Positions 1 through 7,642 of a DNA stretch of 51,058 nt are shown one piece after another (position 1 is the first letter of the stretch; each line of letters opens with the position of its first letter). This DNA is from Lysobacterales bacterium. GTDB lineage: Bacteria; Pseudomonadota; Gammaproteobacteria; Xanthomonadales; Xanthomonadaceae. The translations under genes and the position numbers were made by a program. The stretch lies in the NCBI GenBank assembly GCA_019510125.1, contig JAEKKX010000023.1, positions 1 through 51,058 of the forward strand, given 5' to 3'. The notes below the pieces were generated by a model. That model searched no databases, had not been told where the DNA came from, and worked only from the letters and a program-made list of their open reading frames with translations.

Positions 1-42
1 AGTAGCGACTACACCGGTTACGTCTAGGACAAACAGGGGCGT

Positions 43-1620
43 GTGACGGGCATCAGCTATCCGAGTGGGGTCAGTGTGGGATATGGCTACACGGGTGGAA
101 GGCTGGGAGCCATGACGGCAACAGTGGGTGGAACGACCTCAGTCGTCGCCGATTCGATGACCTATCTGCCCTACGGCCCGATGACCGGGTGGAGCTACGG
201 CAATGGCCTGACGCGCCATTATTATTACGACCAGAACTATGTCGCAGGCGATCTCCGTTTGACCGGTATAACGACCATGGATGGAGGCTCGACTCTGCAG
301 AGTCTGCTCATGCAGTACGACGCCAATAACAGGATCAACAGCATTACAAACTATGCGGATGCGACACAATCGCAGACATTCGGCTACGACTGGACGGGGC
401 GCCTGACATCCGCGGCGTCGAGCGGGAATACTCTTTCACTCGGGTACGACGGAACGGGCAACCGGACAAGTCGTCTAGATTCTTCGACTGGGGTTTCCAT
501 CAACTACAGCTATCCAACCACTTCCCACCGACTGCAAAGCGTGATCGGTTCGAGTGGTCCAAGTCGGTCCTTCACCCACAATGCATTGGGAGACATCACT
601 GACTGGAAAGATGTTTCGGGCTATGACCATTCCTTCGTGTACGATGCATTCCAGCGGCCCAAGTCCCATACGACTTCCGGTGTGACGACGAATTACCGCT
701 TCAATGCGCTGGATCAGCGTGTCGGAAAAGCTGGCCCGAGCGTAACTGCCCGGTATACCTATTCCGGCCAGAACAAGCTGTTGTCGGAATACAGTAATGG
801 CACATGGTCGAGCTACGTGTGGCTTGGTGGTCAACCAGTTGCTCTCGTCAAATCCAATGTGCTGTATTGGGTGGGTGCGGACCATCTCGGTCGATCTGAA
901 TTGATAACTAATGCAGCTAAGCAAGTCGTGTGGCGTGCGAGGAATCAGGCCTTTGGTCGCTCGGTGATTAGCGACCAGGTTGGCGGTTACAATTTTGGAT
1001 TCCCTGGGCAATACTACGATGCGGAATCGGGGCTGTGGCAAAACGGGTATCGTGACTATGATCCCACCCTCGGTCGCTATCTGCAGTCGGATCCTATCGG
1101 GATGGCGGGTGGGGTTAATACCTATGCCTATGTCAGCGGGGATCCGGTTAACAGTTTTGATCCGCTTGGATTGGAGTCGTGGCAGTACTCCAATGGGATA
1201 ACGCCAAACAATAAGGGCATTAGCGATTGTGAGGCGGAGGCAGTCTCTGACCTAGCCATCAATGTGACTGAAGCTGGCGCGATAGTTGATGCCCTTATGG
1301 ATATTTTTGGCGTCGACATTGATGTCGTTGGGGGGTTGGATGTTTCTTTCGGCAATTACGGAGAGGTGGATGCGCCTGCAGCAGCACTTGGCCATGCTGG
1401 CGATATTGCAGCTCGTCGCTATAACAATCGAGCTACGAACCAAGCAGCTCGCGCGCAAGAAAGAGGCGTCCATTATTCCGTCGCAAATGGTCGTATGAAT
1501 CGTTCGCTTGCATCGCGAGCGAGGGCTGCTGCTCTTAAGAAGGGGGTGGGTGCATTAGGCCCTATCGGCGCATTTGGCCAATACGCTTTTGACGCCAGTA
1601 AGTGTGGTTGCGGTAGATGA
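43..1620 (+). CDS. RHS repeat-associated core protein, C-terminal part with polymorphic toxin tip
   Basis: This is the 3' part of an RHS/YD-repeat gene. RHS proteins form a shell around a C-terminal toxin that is delivered to competitors. YD-repeat signatures of the G-Y-D-x-x-G-R type recur through residues 1-330. The core ends with Y-A-Y-V-S-G-D-P-V-N-S-F-D-P-L-G-L near residue 377. The last ~150 residues are a variable tip that I cannot assign; it is partly hydrophobic and ends with C-G-C-G-R. The same frame is open from base 1 except for a TAG at 25-27, which sits where a conserved Tyr is expected, so this may be a broken gene or one restarting at GTG 43. GC is clearly lower than in the chromosome to the right. 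The next gene overlaps by four bases (ATGA), the usual toxin-immunity arrangement. Confidence 0.8.
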   Translation: MTGISYPSGVSVGYGYTGGRLGAMTATVGGTTSVVADSMTYLPYGPMTGWSYGNGLTRHYYYDQNYVAGDLRLTGITTMDGGSTLQSLLMQYDANNRINSITNYADATQSQTFGYDWTGRLTSAASSGNTLSLGYDGTGNRTSRLDSSTGVSINYSYPTTSHRLQSVIGSSGPSRSFTHNALGDITDWKDVSGYDHSFVYDAFQRPKSHTTSGVTTNYRFNALDQRVGKAGPSVTARYTYSGQNKLLSEYSNGTWSSYVWLGGQPVALVKSNVLYWVGADHLGRSELITNAAKQVVWRARNQAFGRSVISDQVGGYNFGFPGQYYDAESGLWQNGYRDYDPTLGRYLQSDPIGMAGGVNTYAYVSGDPVNSFDPLGLESWQYSNGITPNNKGISDCEAEAVSDLAINVTEAGAIVDALMDIFGVDIDVVGGLDVSFGNYGEVDAPAAALGHAGDIAARRYNNRATNQAARAQERGVHYSVANGRMNRSLASRARAAALKKGVGALGPIGAFGQYAFDASKCGCGR

Positions 1621-2054
1621 AAATTATTCAGTTAGCAGTGGGGGTTTTGGCGTTGGCTGCCTCCGCCGTGCAGTTCTATTACTTGATCGGCATTGGTCAG
1701 TGGACAACAAGAATGCAGCCGTTGACTGCGATCCTTTATATTCTTTTTTTCTGGATTCTCTGGGGGTATGCCCGAATAGATAACTTTATTCCACCGTTGC
1801 TAAGCGCAAGTCACAGACTGATTAAAGTGATTTCTTTGACGGTAGTGGCAATTTCTGTGCTGATGGTTTTTTTTATAAGCCAGACTTCAGGTGCCACGAG
1901 CAATTCTATGATGAAATTTGGGTTTCTAAATGGAGCGATTATGGCCTGTTATTTTCTCGTGGCCTTAGTATCACTCTTCGGCGATAAATGGCTTGGCTTT
2001 GTCGCTCGAATGCTTAAGATGGGGCGAGAGTTCCCTAGGGATGCAGCCGTGTAG
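1617..2054 (+). CDS. Four-helix membrane protein, candidate immunity protein for the RHS tip
   Basis: A 145-residue protein with about four hydrophobic helices (roughly residues 4-25, 36-53, 69-90 and 103-123) and a basic C-terminal tail. I recognise no named family. Its ATG overlaps the RHS stop codon, so translation is probably coupled. Genes in this position normally encode immunity to the toxin tip, and an integral-membrane immunity protein would fit a toxin that acts at the inner membrane. AT-rich codon use, like the toxin tip, points to horizontal origin. The immunity role is inferred from position only. Confidence 0.6.
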   Translation: MKIIQLAVGVLALAASAVQFYYLIGIGQWTTRMQPLTAILYILFFWILWGYARIDNFIPPLLSASHRLIKVISLTVVAISVLMVFFISQTSGATSNSMMKFGFLNGAIMACYFLVALVSLFGDKWLGFVARMLKMGREFPRDAAV

Positions 2055-2368
2055 CCCACGAAGGGTGGGTCTTTGGCCGCCATATTGAATGAAGAGGCCA
2101 TGCCTTTCTGGATTCATGCTTGGCGGCTGGATTGTTGCTGCAACACGGTATCGATCACCTGGAGGAAGCGGACATCACGGTGCTGGGTGAGGTTGTCGGT
2201 GTGGTGATCACCACTTTAGCTAAGGCCGACAAGCCCGCCCAGAAACGAGCGTTTCAGGGACGGACTGTCGGGTGAATACTCACCTCATACAACCTGGGAG
2301 CTGTCATTGCGGTCGGCGCTGGGATAAAGTCCCGCCGACACGAACGATCAAGCAAAAGAAAGCGACCC
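2055..2368 (+). other. Intergenic stretch between RHS module and ppnN
   Basis: No complete gene is visible. One frame is open from 2093 to 2275 (about 60 codons ending TGA) but lacks an ATG or GTG start and resembles nothing I recognise; it may be a remnant of an older RHS tip or its partner. GC rises towards the right, so this is the junction between the transferred RHS module and the core chromosome. No convincing terminator was found after the immunity gene. Confidence 0.4.
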
Positions 2369-3757
2369 ATGAGCGACCAGGCACAACCCGCCATCCTCCC
2401 CACCGTCGATGCGCACATCTACCCGCGCGGTGCGCTCGACGTCCTGTCCCGCGACGAGGTCGCGCGCCTGCGCGACGCGTCCGCGGGCGGCATGCACGAG
2501 CTGCTGCGCCGCTGCGCGCTGGCGGTGCTGACCAGCGGCAGCGCGTCCGACGACCCGCGGGCGGCGCGCGAGCTCTATCCCGATTTCGACATCCAGGTGC
2601 TGCAGCAGGACCGCGGCGTGCGCATCGACCTGGTCAAGGCGCCGGCGATGGCCTTCGTCGACGGCGAGATCATCCGCGGCGTGGCCGAGCTGCTGTTCGC
2701 GGTGGTCCGCGACCTGGCCTACACCGCGATCGAGCTGCGCGAGGGCCACGGCAACCGCGACCTCGGCACGTCCGAGGGCATCACCGACGCGGTGTTCGGG
2801 CTGCTGCGCAACGCGCGCATCCTGCATCCGATCGACCCGAACCTCGTCGTCTGCTGGGGCGGCCATTCGATCAACCGCGACGAGTACCTCTACACCAAGC
2901 AGGTCGGCTACGAGCTGGGCCTGCGCGGGCTGGACATCTGCACCGGCTGCGGCCCGGGCGCGATGAAGGGCCCGATGAAGGGCGCGACGATCGCGCACGC
3001 CAAGCAGCGCCACCGGCGGATGCGCTACATCGGCATCACCGAGCCGGGCATCATCGCCGCGGAGTCGCCGAACCCGATCGTCAACCACCTGGTGATCATG
3101 CCGGACATCGAGAAGCGCCTCGAAGCGTTCGTGCGCATGGGCCACGGCATCATCGTGTTCCCCGGCGGCGTCGGCACCGCGGAGGAGATCCTCTACCTGC
3201 TCGGCATCCTGCTGCGCGAGGAGAACGCGAAACTGCCGTTCCCGCTGATCCTCACGGGCCCCGCGGCGTCGGCGCCGTACTTCGAGCAGATCGACCGGTT
3301 CATCCGCCTGACCCTGGGCGAGGACGCGACCTCGCGCTACCGCATCATCGTCGGCGACCCGGCGCAGGTGGCGAAGAAGATGACCGCCGGCGTGCGCAAG
3401 GTGCGCGAGTACCGCATCGCCGAGAAGGACTCGTTCTTCTTCAACTGGTCGCTGGAGATCCCGCTGGCGTTCCAGCAGCCGTTCGTCCCGACCCACGAGG
3501 CGATGGCCGCGCTCGACCTCCACCACGGGCGCAAGCCGCACGAACTGGCGGCCGACCTGCGCCGCGCGTTCTCCGGCATCGTCGCCGGCAACGTGAAGGA
3601 GGACGGCATGCGCCGGATCGAGCAGCACGGCCCGTTCCGGATTTCCGGCGACGCCGACATCATGCAGGCGCTGGACGCGCTGCTGCGGGCGTTCGTCGAA
3701 CAGCGCCGGATGAAGATCTCGGGCGCCTACCGGCCCTGCTACGAGGTCGTCGCCTGA
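2369..3757 (+). CDS. ppnN: Pyrimidine/purine-5'-nucleotide nucleosidase (LOG family)
   Basis: PpnN (YgdH) hydrolyses nucleoside 5'-monophosphates to base and ribose-5-phosphate and in E. coli is controlled by (p)ppGpp. The LOG-family signature P-G-G-V-G-T-A-E-E lies at about residues 264-272, preceded by a Rossmann-like stretch with G-C-G-P-G-A-M-K-G. An N-terminal domain of ~140 residues and a C-terminal domain of ~100 residues flank the core. The length of 462 residues is close to the E. coli enzyme. The chosen ATG starts M-S-D-Q with a weak purine-rich site upstream. It is convergent with the histidine kinase gene, with only 24 bp between stops. Confidence 0.9.
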   Translation: MSDQAQPAILPTVDAHIYPRGALDVLSRDEVARLRDASAGGMHELLRRCALAVLTSGSASDDPRAARELYPDFDIQVLQQDRGVRIDLVKAPAMAFVDGEIIRGVAELLFAVVRDLAYTAIELREGHGNRDLGTSEGITDAVFGLLRNARILHPIDPNLVVCWGGHSINRDEYLYTKQVGYELGLRGLDICTGCGPGAMKGPMKGATIAHAKQRHRRMRYIGITEPGIIAAESPNPIVNHLVIMPDIEKRLEAFVRMGHGIIVFPGGVGTAEEILYLLGILLREENAKLPFPLILTGPAASAPYFEQIDRFIRLTLGEDATSRYRIIVGDPAQVAKKMTAGVRKVREYRIAEKDSFFFNWSLEIPLAFQQPFVPTHEAMAALDLHHGRKPHELAADLRRAFSGIVAGNVKEDGMRRIEQHGPFRISGDADIMQALDALLRAFVEQRRMKISGAYRPCYEVVA

Positions 3758-3781
3758 CGATCGCCGGGGGCGGGCCGGGGC

Positions 3782-4849
3782 TCAGGCCAGCGGCGGCGGC
3801 AGCCGCACGGTCGCGATGAAGCGGCCGTCCGCGGTGGCGACCTCCACGCTGCCGCGGCCTTCGGTGTAGGCCTCGATCTGCGCCAGCGACGCCGGCAGGC
3901 CGACGTTGTGCCCGCGCGAGGCGTCGGCCGGTCCCGGCGGCAGCGGATTCGAGATCGCGACCACCACCCCGCCGTCGTCGCCGGCCTCCACCGCGATGTC
4001 TATGTCGCCGCCGCCGGGCAGGCGTTCGATCCCGTGCTTGATCGCGTTCTCGACCAGCGGCTGCAGCGACAGCGACGGCACCCGCAGGTCGGGGATCGGG
4101 TCGGGCAGGCGCCACTGCACCCGCAGCCGCGGGCCGAAGCGCAGCGATTCGATCTCGAGGTAGCGGCGGATCAGCGCGAACTCCTCTTCCAGCGGAATCT
4201 CGCGCGTTCCGCCCAGCGCGGCGCGGAACAGGTCGGCCAGGTCCAGCAGCAGTTCCTCGGCCTCGTGCGGGCGGTGATGGACCAGCGCGGCGCCGGTGTT
4301 GAGGGTGTTGAACAGGAAGTGCGGCCGCACCCGTGCGCGCAGGGCGGCCAGTTCCGCCTGCTTGGCGCGCACCGCGAGCTGGCGCAGGCGCCAGTGGTTC
4401 TGGAACGCGGCCAGTCCCAGCCAGCCGACGATCAGCACGATGCCGGTCGCGCGCAGGAACACGTCCACCCGCGCCTCCTCGGGGATCCGCCACAGATCGC
4501 CGAGCAGCAGGTCGCTGATCGCCAGCACCGACCAGCAGCTCATCACCAGCAGGCCGAGCGCGAGCCAGGCGATCCGGGTCGGCCGCACGTCGCGCAGGCG
4601 CTCGCGCAGCAGGTAGAGGGCGGCGAGCGTGAGCAGCGCGACCCATTGGGCGGTCAGCGACAGCAGGCCGAAACGGATCCAGCGCCCCAGCGGCGGATCG
4701 CTGGCCAGGGTGAGCGCGGCGGCGACGCCTTCGGCGGCGACGACCACCCAGATCAGCACCCGGGCCTGCCAGAGGCTGTCCAGCGGGGCGCCGGCCGGAG
4801 GCGGGACGGTCGTGGGCGGAGGCGGCGGGGCGGCATGCATCGGGTCCAT
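3782..4849 (-). CDS. Sensor histidine kinase of the LytS/AlgZ (FimS) type
   Basis: A 355-residue membrane kinase. A proline-rich N-terminus is followed by four hydrophobic segments, a short coiled linker, and a His_kinase domain with R-P-H-F-L-F-N-T-L-N (phospho-acceptor His) and the N-box P-L-V-E-N-A-I-K-H-G. This is the AlgZ/FimS architecture, which in Pseudomonas aeruginosa pairs with AlgR to control minor-pilin transcription. The frame is open upstream to 4918, but starting at the M-D-P-M ATG avoids an unlikely basic extension. It is divergent from the minor-pilin operon. No LytTR response-regulator gene lies beside it in the window. The pilus role is inferred from context. Confidence 0.82.
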   Translation of the reverse strand: MDPMHAAPPPPPTTVPPPAGAPLDSLWQARVLIWVVVAAEGVAAALTLASDPPLGRWIRFGLLSLTAQWVALLTLAALYLLRERLRDVRPTRIAWLALGLLVMSCWSVLAISDLLLGDLWRIPEEARVDVFLRATGIVLIVGWLGLAAFQNHWRLRQLAVRAKQAELAALRARVRPHFLFNTLNTGAALVHHRPHEAEELLLDLADLFRAALGGTREIPLEEEFALIRRYLEIESLRFGPRLRVQWRLPDPIPDLRVPSLSLQPLVENAIKHGIERLPGGGDIDIAVEAGDDGGVVVAISNPLPPGPADASRGHNVGLPASLAQIEAYTEGRGSVEVATADGRFIATVRLPPPLA

Positions 4850-4974
4850 GATGCCCGCCCGGGCCGCGCAGGGGCAGGGGGACCGCTCATGCGGCCGTGC
4901 CGGCCGCCCATCGGCCATCGTCTGGCCCCCCGTTCCGGGCGCGCCTAAGCTCGGTCATCGATCCTGGAGGCGCA
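4850..4974. promoter_or_regulatory. Divergent promoter region between sensor kinase and minor-pilin operon
   Basis: The only non-coding DNA ahead of fimT, and shared with the kinase gene. A Shine-Dalgarno GGAGG at 4966-4970 sits 4 bp before the fimT ATG. A TAAGCT at 4946-4951 could be a -10 element, but I see no matching -35 and no exact AlgR-type box. Confidence 0.35.
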
Positions 4975-5595
4975 ATGCAAGCCATGCCCCGACGCCGACC
5001 CCTTGCGTCCGCCGGCCCCGCGCCGCGGCGCCACCGCACCGCCGGTTTCTCGCTGGTGGAACTGGCGATCACCCTGTTCGTGTTCGGCATCCTGATCGGG
5101 GTGTCGATCCCGATGTTCACCGGGGTGATGAACGGCAACCGCCTGACCGCGAACGCCAACGAACTGGTCGCCGCGATCCAGTCGGCCCGGGCGGAGGCGA
5201 TCCGCCAGAACGTGCGGACCGCGATCTGCAGCAGCAACGACGGCGCCACCTGCGCCGGGACCACGCCCTGGCGCGGCTGGATCGTGTTCGCCGACGCCGA
5301 TTCCGACGGCATCGTCGATGCCGGCGAAGTGGTCCGCGCCGGCACGATCGAGGCGCCGATCCAGGTGATCCCCAGCAGCAACATCACCGGCGCCAACAAC
5401 CGCATCACCTTCCGCGCCGACGGCCTGGCCTACGGCAACGGCAACGCGCTGATGGAGGCCAACCTGCGGGTCTGCCACGCCACGACCAATCCGCAGCAGA
5501 ACGCGCGCGACGTGAACCTCGCCATCGGCGGCCGCGCAGCGGTCCGCGCCCCCGTCAACGCCGCAGGCGCCTGCCCGGCGCCGGGGAACACCTGA
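4975..5595 (+). CDS. fimT: Type IV pilus minor pilin FimT (GspH/FimT pseudopilin)
   Basis: A 206-residue pseudopilin. A basic leader is followed by the class III prepilin site G-F-S-L-V-E-L, cut by PilD after Gly with Glu at +5, then a hydrophobic N-terminal helix and a GspH/FimT globular domain with a Cys pair (S-S-N-D-G-A-T-C-A-G) and W-R-G-W-I-V-F. FimT/FimU proteins sit in the pilus tip complex, and FimT of some naturally competent species binds DNA. The ATG at 4975 is preferred over an upstream in-frame start because GGAGG stands just before it. First gene of the operon; its stop overlaps pilV by one base (TGATG). Confidence 0.9.
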   Translation: MQAMPRRRPLASAGPAPRRHRTAGFSLVELAITLFVFGILIGVSIPMFTGVMNGNRLTANANELVAAIQSARAEAIRQNVRTAICSSNDGATCAGTTPWRGWIVFADADSDGIVDAGEVVRAGTIEAPIQVIPSSNITGANNRITFRADGLAYGNGNALMEANLRVCHATTNPQQNARDVNLAIGGRAAVRAPVNAAGACPAPGNT

Positions 5596-6062
5596 TGTCC
5601 GCCATCCTCGCCCCCCGTCCCCGACGCGCCGCCCGGCGTCGCGCCCCCGCGCGCGGCGTCGGCCTGATCGAAGTGCTGGTCGCGGTCCTCGTGCTCGCCA
5701 TCGGCCTGCTCGGCGTGGCCGCGATGCAGGCGCTGGCGCTGCGCAACAGCCAGAGCTCGCTCGAGCGCAGCCAGGGCGTCGTCCACGCCTACACCATCCT
5801 CGATGCGATGCGCGCCAACCCCGTCGCCGCGCGCGGCGGCGCCTACAACATCGGCATGACCTGCACGGTCCCGGCCGGCGGCGCGCTGCCGGCCAACGAC
5901 ATCCGCAACTGGATGACCGAACTCCAGCAGAACCTCGGCACCACCGCCTGCGGCCAGGTCAACTGCGCGGGCCCGATGTGCACGGTCACCGTTCGCTGGG
6001 ACGACTCCCGCGGCAGCGGCGGTTCCGTCACCCAGACCTTCAGCACCACTTCCCGGATATGA
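5595..6062 (+). CDS. pilV: Type IV pilus modification/minor pilin PilV
   Basis: A 155-residue minor pilin with prepilin site R-G-V-G-L-I-E-V-L-V-A-V and the family-typical stretch L-A-I-G-L-L-G-V-A-A-M-Q after it. PilV, PilW, PilX and FimT/FimU form the priming complex that carries PilY1 to the pilus tip. Several Cys residues in the C-terminal half probably form disulfides. The start overlaps the fimT stop and the stop overlaps the pilW start (ATGA), so the set is translationally coupled. Confidence 0.9.
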   Translation: MSAILAPRPRRAARRRAPARGVGLIEVLVAVLVLAIGLLGVAAMQALALRNSQSSLERSQGVVHAYTILDAMRANPVAARGGAYNIGMTCTVPAGGALPANDIRNWMTELQQNLGTTACGQVNCAGPMCTVTVRWDDSRGSGGSVTQTFSTTSRI

Positions 6063-7105
6063 CCCGCATGCGCCCCTCCCAGCGACGTCCGTCCATGCGC
6101 CGCGCCTTCCGCGCCCGCGTCCGTGGCCTCAGCCTGATCGAACTGATGATCTCGATGCTGCTGGGCCTGCTGGTCGTGGCCAGCGCCAGCGCCATCTTCC
6201 TGTCGAACCGGCAGACCTACCGCGCCACCGAAGGCCTCGGGCGCGTGCAGGAAAGCGGTCGCATGGCGTTCGAGCTGATGGCCCGCGACCTCCGCGAGGC
6301 CGGCGGCATTCCCTGCGGCAACGCCGACCGCACCCAGCCGCTGAAGCTCGTCAGCGTGCTCAATCCCAGCGCCAACTGGTGGGCAAGCTGGAACAACGGC
6401 GTGGTCGGCTACGACGCGGCGATCCCGGGCGGTAATCCGGCCAATCGCGTGCCGGGGACGGACGCGATCGATCTGATGTCCAGCGACACCTCCAGCGCGG
6501 TGACTGTGGTCGACCACAATCCCACCTCGGCCGAATTCCACCTCAACACGATCCACCACAACCTCGACGACGGCGACATCGCGATCGTCTGCGACTGGCG
6601 CCAGGCCTCGCTGTTCCAGGTCACCAACGCGCAGCCGGACATCAACACCAACGTCGTCCACAACCTCAGCGGCGGCGTCAGCCCGGGCAACTGCAGCAAG
6701 GGCCTGGGCTATGCCAACCCGCCGGTGTGCACGCCGAACGGCACCCCGTACCAGTACGGCGCGAACTCGCAGATCGTCCGCCTCTCCGCTTCGCGCTGGT
6801 ACATCGGCACCAACGCGACCGGCGGGCGCTCGCTCTACCGCTCCACGCTGATCAACACCGGCGGCGGCGTGGCCACGCGCAACCAGGAAGTGGCCGACGG
6901 CGTCAACAACATGCAGTTGCAGTACCTGCTGGCCGGCGCCGCCAACTACGTCGACGCCACCGCCGTGCCCGCCAACGGATGGCGCAACGTCACCGCCGTC
7001 CGCGTCAACCTCGACCTGCTCAGTGCCGATCGCGCCGGCGCCAACGGCGCGCAACTGGCGCGCCGCATCGCCCATTCCGTCACGCTCCGGAACCGCATGC
7101 AATGA
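6059..7105 (+). CDS. pilW: Type IV pilus minor pilin PilW
   Basis: A 348-residue minor pilin. The prepilin site R-G-L-S-L-I-E-L-M-I-S-M is followed by the PilW-typical sequence with Q-E-S-G-R-M-A-F-E-L-M-A-R-D-L-R. The large C-terminal domain contains scattered Cys residues, for example in the Cys-Asp-Trp and G-N-C-S segments. Two start codons (6059 and 6068) are possible; 6059 gives the four-base overlap with pilV. Part of the tip-complex operon. Confidence 0.9.
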   Translation: MTRMRPSQRRPSMRRAFRARVRGLSLIELMISMLLGLLVVASASAIFLSNRQTYRATEGLGRVQESGRMAFELMARDLREAGGIPCGNADRTQPLKLVSVLNPSANWWASWNNGVVGYDAAIPGGNPANRVPGTDAIDLMSSDTSSAVTVVDHNPTSAEFHLNTIHHNLDDGDIAIVCDWRQASLFQVTNAQPDINTNVVHNLSGGVSPGNCSKGLGYANPPVCTPNGTPYQYGANSQIVRLSASRWYIGTNATGGRSLYRSTLINTGGGVATRNQEVADGVNNMQLQYLLAGAANYVDATAVPANGWRNVTAVRVNLDLLSADRAGANGAQLARRIAHSVTLRNRMQ

Positions 7106-7629
7106 ACCGCTCCGCACGCCGTCCCGCCCCCCCGCACGCCCGCCGCGGCGCCACCCTGGTGGTGGTGCTGATCCTGCTGCTGGTGATGACCCTGCTGGGG
7201 CTCGCCAGCCTCCGCAGCACCGTCCTCGAGGAGCGCATGACCTCGAACCTGCTCGACCGCAGCCTGGGCTTCCAGGTGGCCGAGGCCGGGCTGCGCGAGG
7301 CCGAGGCCTCGCTCGACCCCAACCCGACCTTCCCGACGTCGGGCTGCGTCGTGGCCACCGGCCTGTGCGCGATGCCGGTCGCGAGCGACCCGGAGCGCTG
7401 GCTCGATACCAGTTTCAACCAGTGGCACACCGGCACGGTCGCCGACGCCAACACCGCCGCACCCCAATACATCATCGAGGACATGGGCACCGGCCCGAAC
7501 TGGCGCGACTGCGATCGCCTGTCCCCGATCCATCCGCTGTGCCTCACGCCGCGCTATCGCGTGACCTCGCGCAGCCAGCAGAACGGACGCGCGTCCGTGA
7601 TGCTGCAGACCATCTTCGCCGGCAAGTAA
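7102..7629 (+). CDS. pilX: Type IV pilus assembly protein PilX
   Basis: A 175-residue PilX. The N-terminal R-R-G-A-T-L-V-V-V-L leads into a leucine-rich helix and then the PilX_N hallmark L-E-E-R-M-T-S-N-L-L-D-R-S-L-G-F-Q-V-A-E-A. It lacks the Glu at mature +5, as is common for PilX. It overlaps pilW by four bases, and pilY1 follows 13 bp after its stop. Member of the priming subcomplex that presents PilY1. Confidence 0.9.
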   Translation: MNRSARRPAPPHARRGATLVVVLILLLVMTLLGLASLRSTVLEERMTSNLLDRSLGFQVAEAGLREAEASLDPNPTFPTSGCVVATGLCAMPVASDPERWLDTSFNQWHTGTVADANTAAPQYIIEDMGTGPNWRDCDRLSPIHPLCLTPRYRVTSRSQQNGRASVMLQTIFAGK

Positions 7630-7642
7630 CCACGAGGCTGCC

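Noticed and set aside
2272-3819. Long Arg/Pro-rich open frame overlapping ppnN, and similar long frames on both strands across the GC-rich genes
   Set aside because: High GC removes stop codons from the alternative frames; composition is Arg/Pro/Ala-rich with no domain, while the ppnN frame has a full LOG-family sequence.
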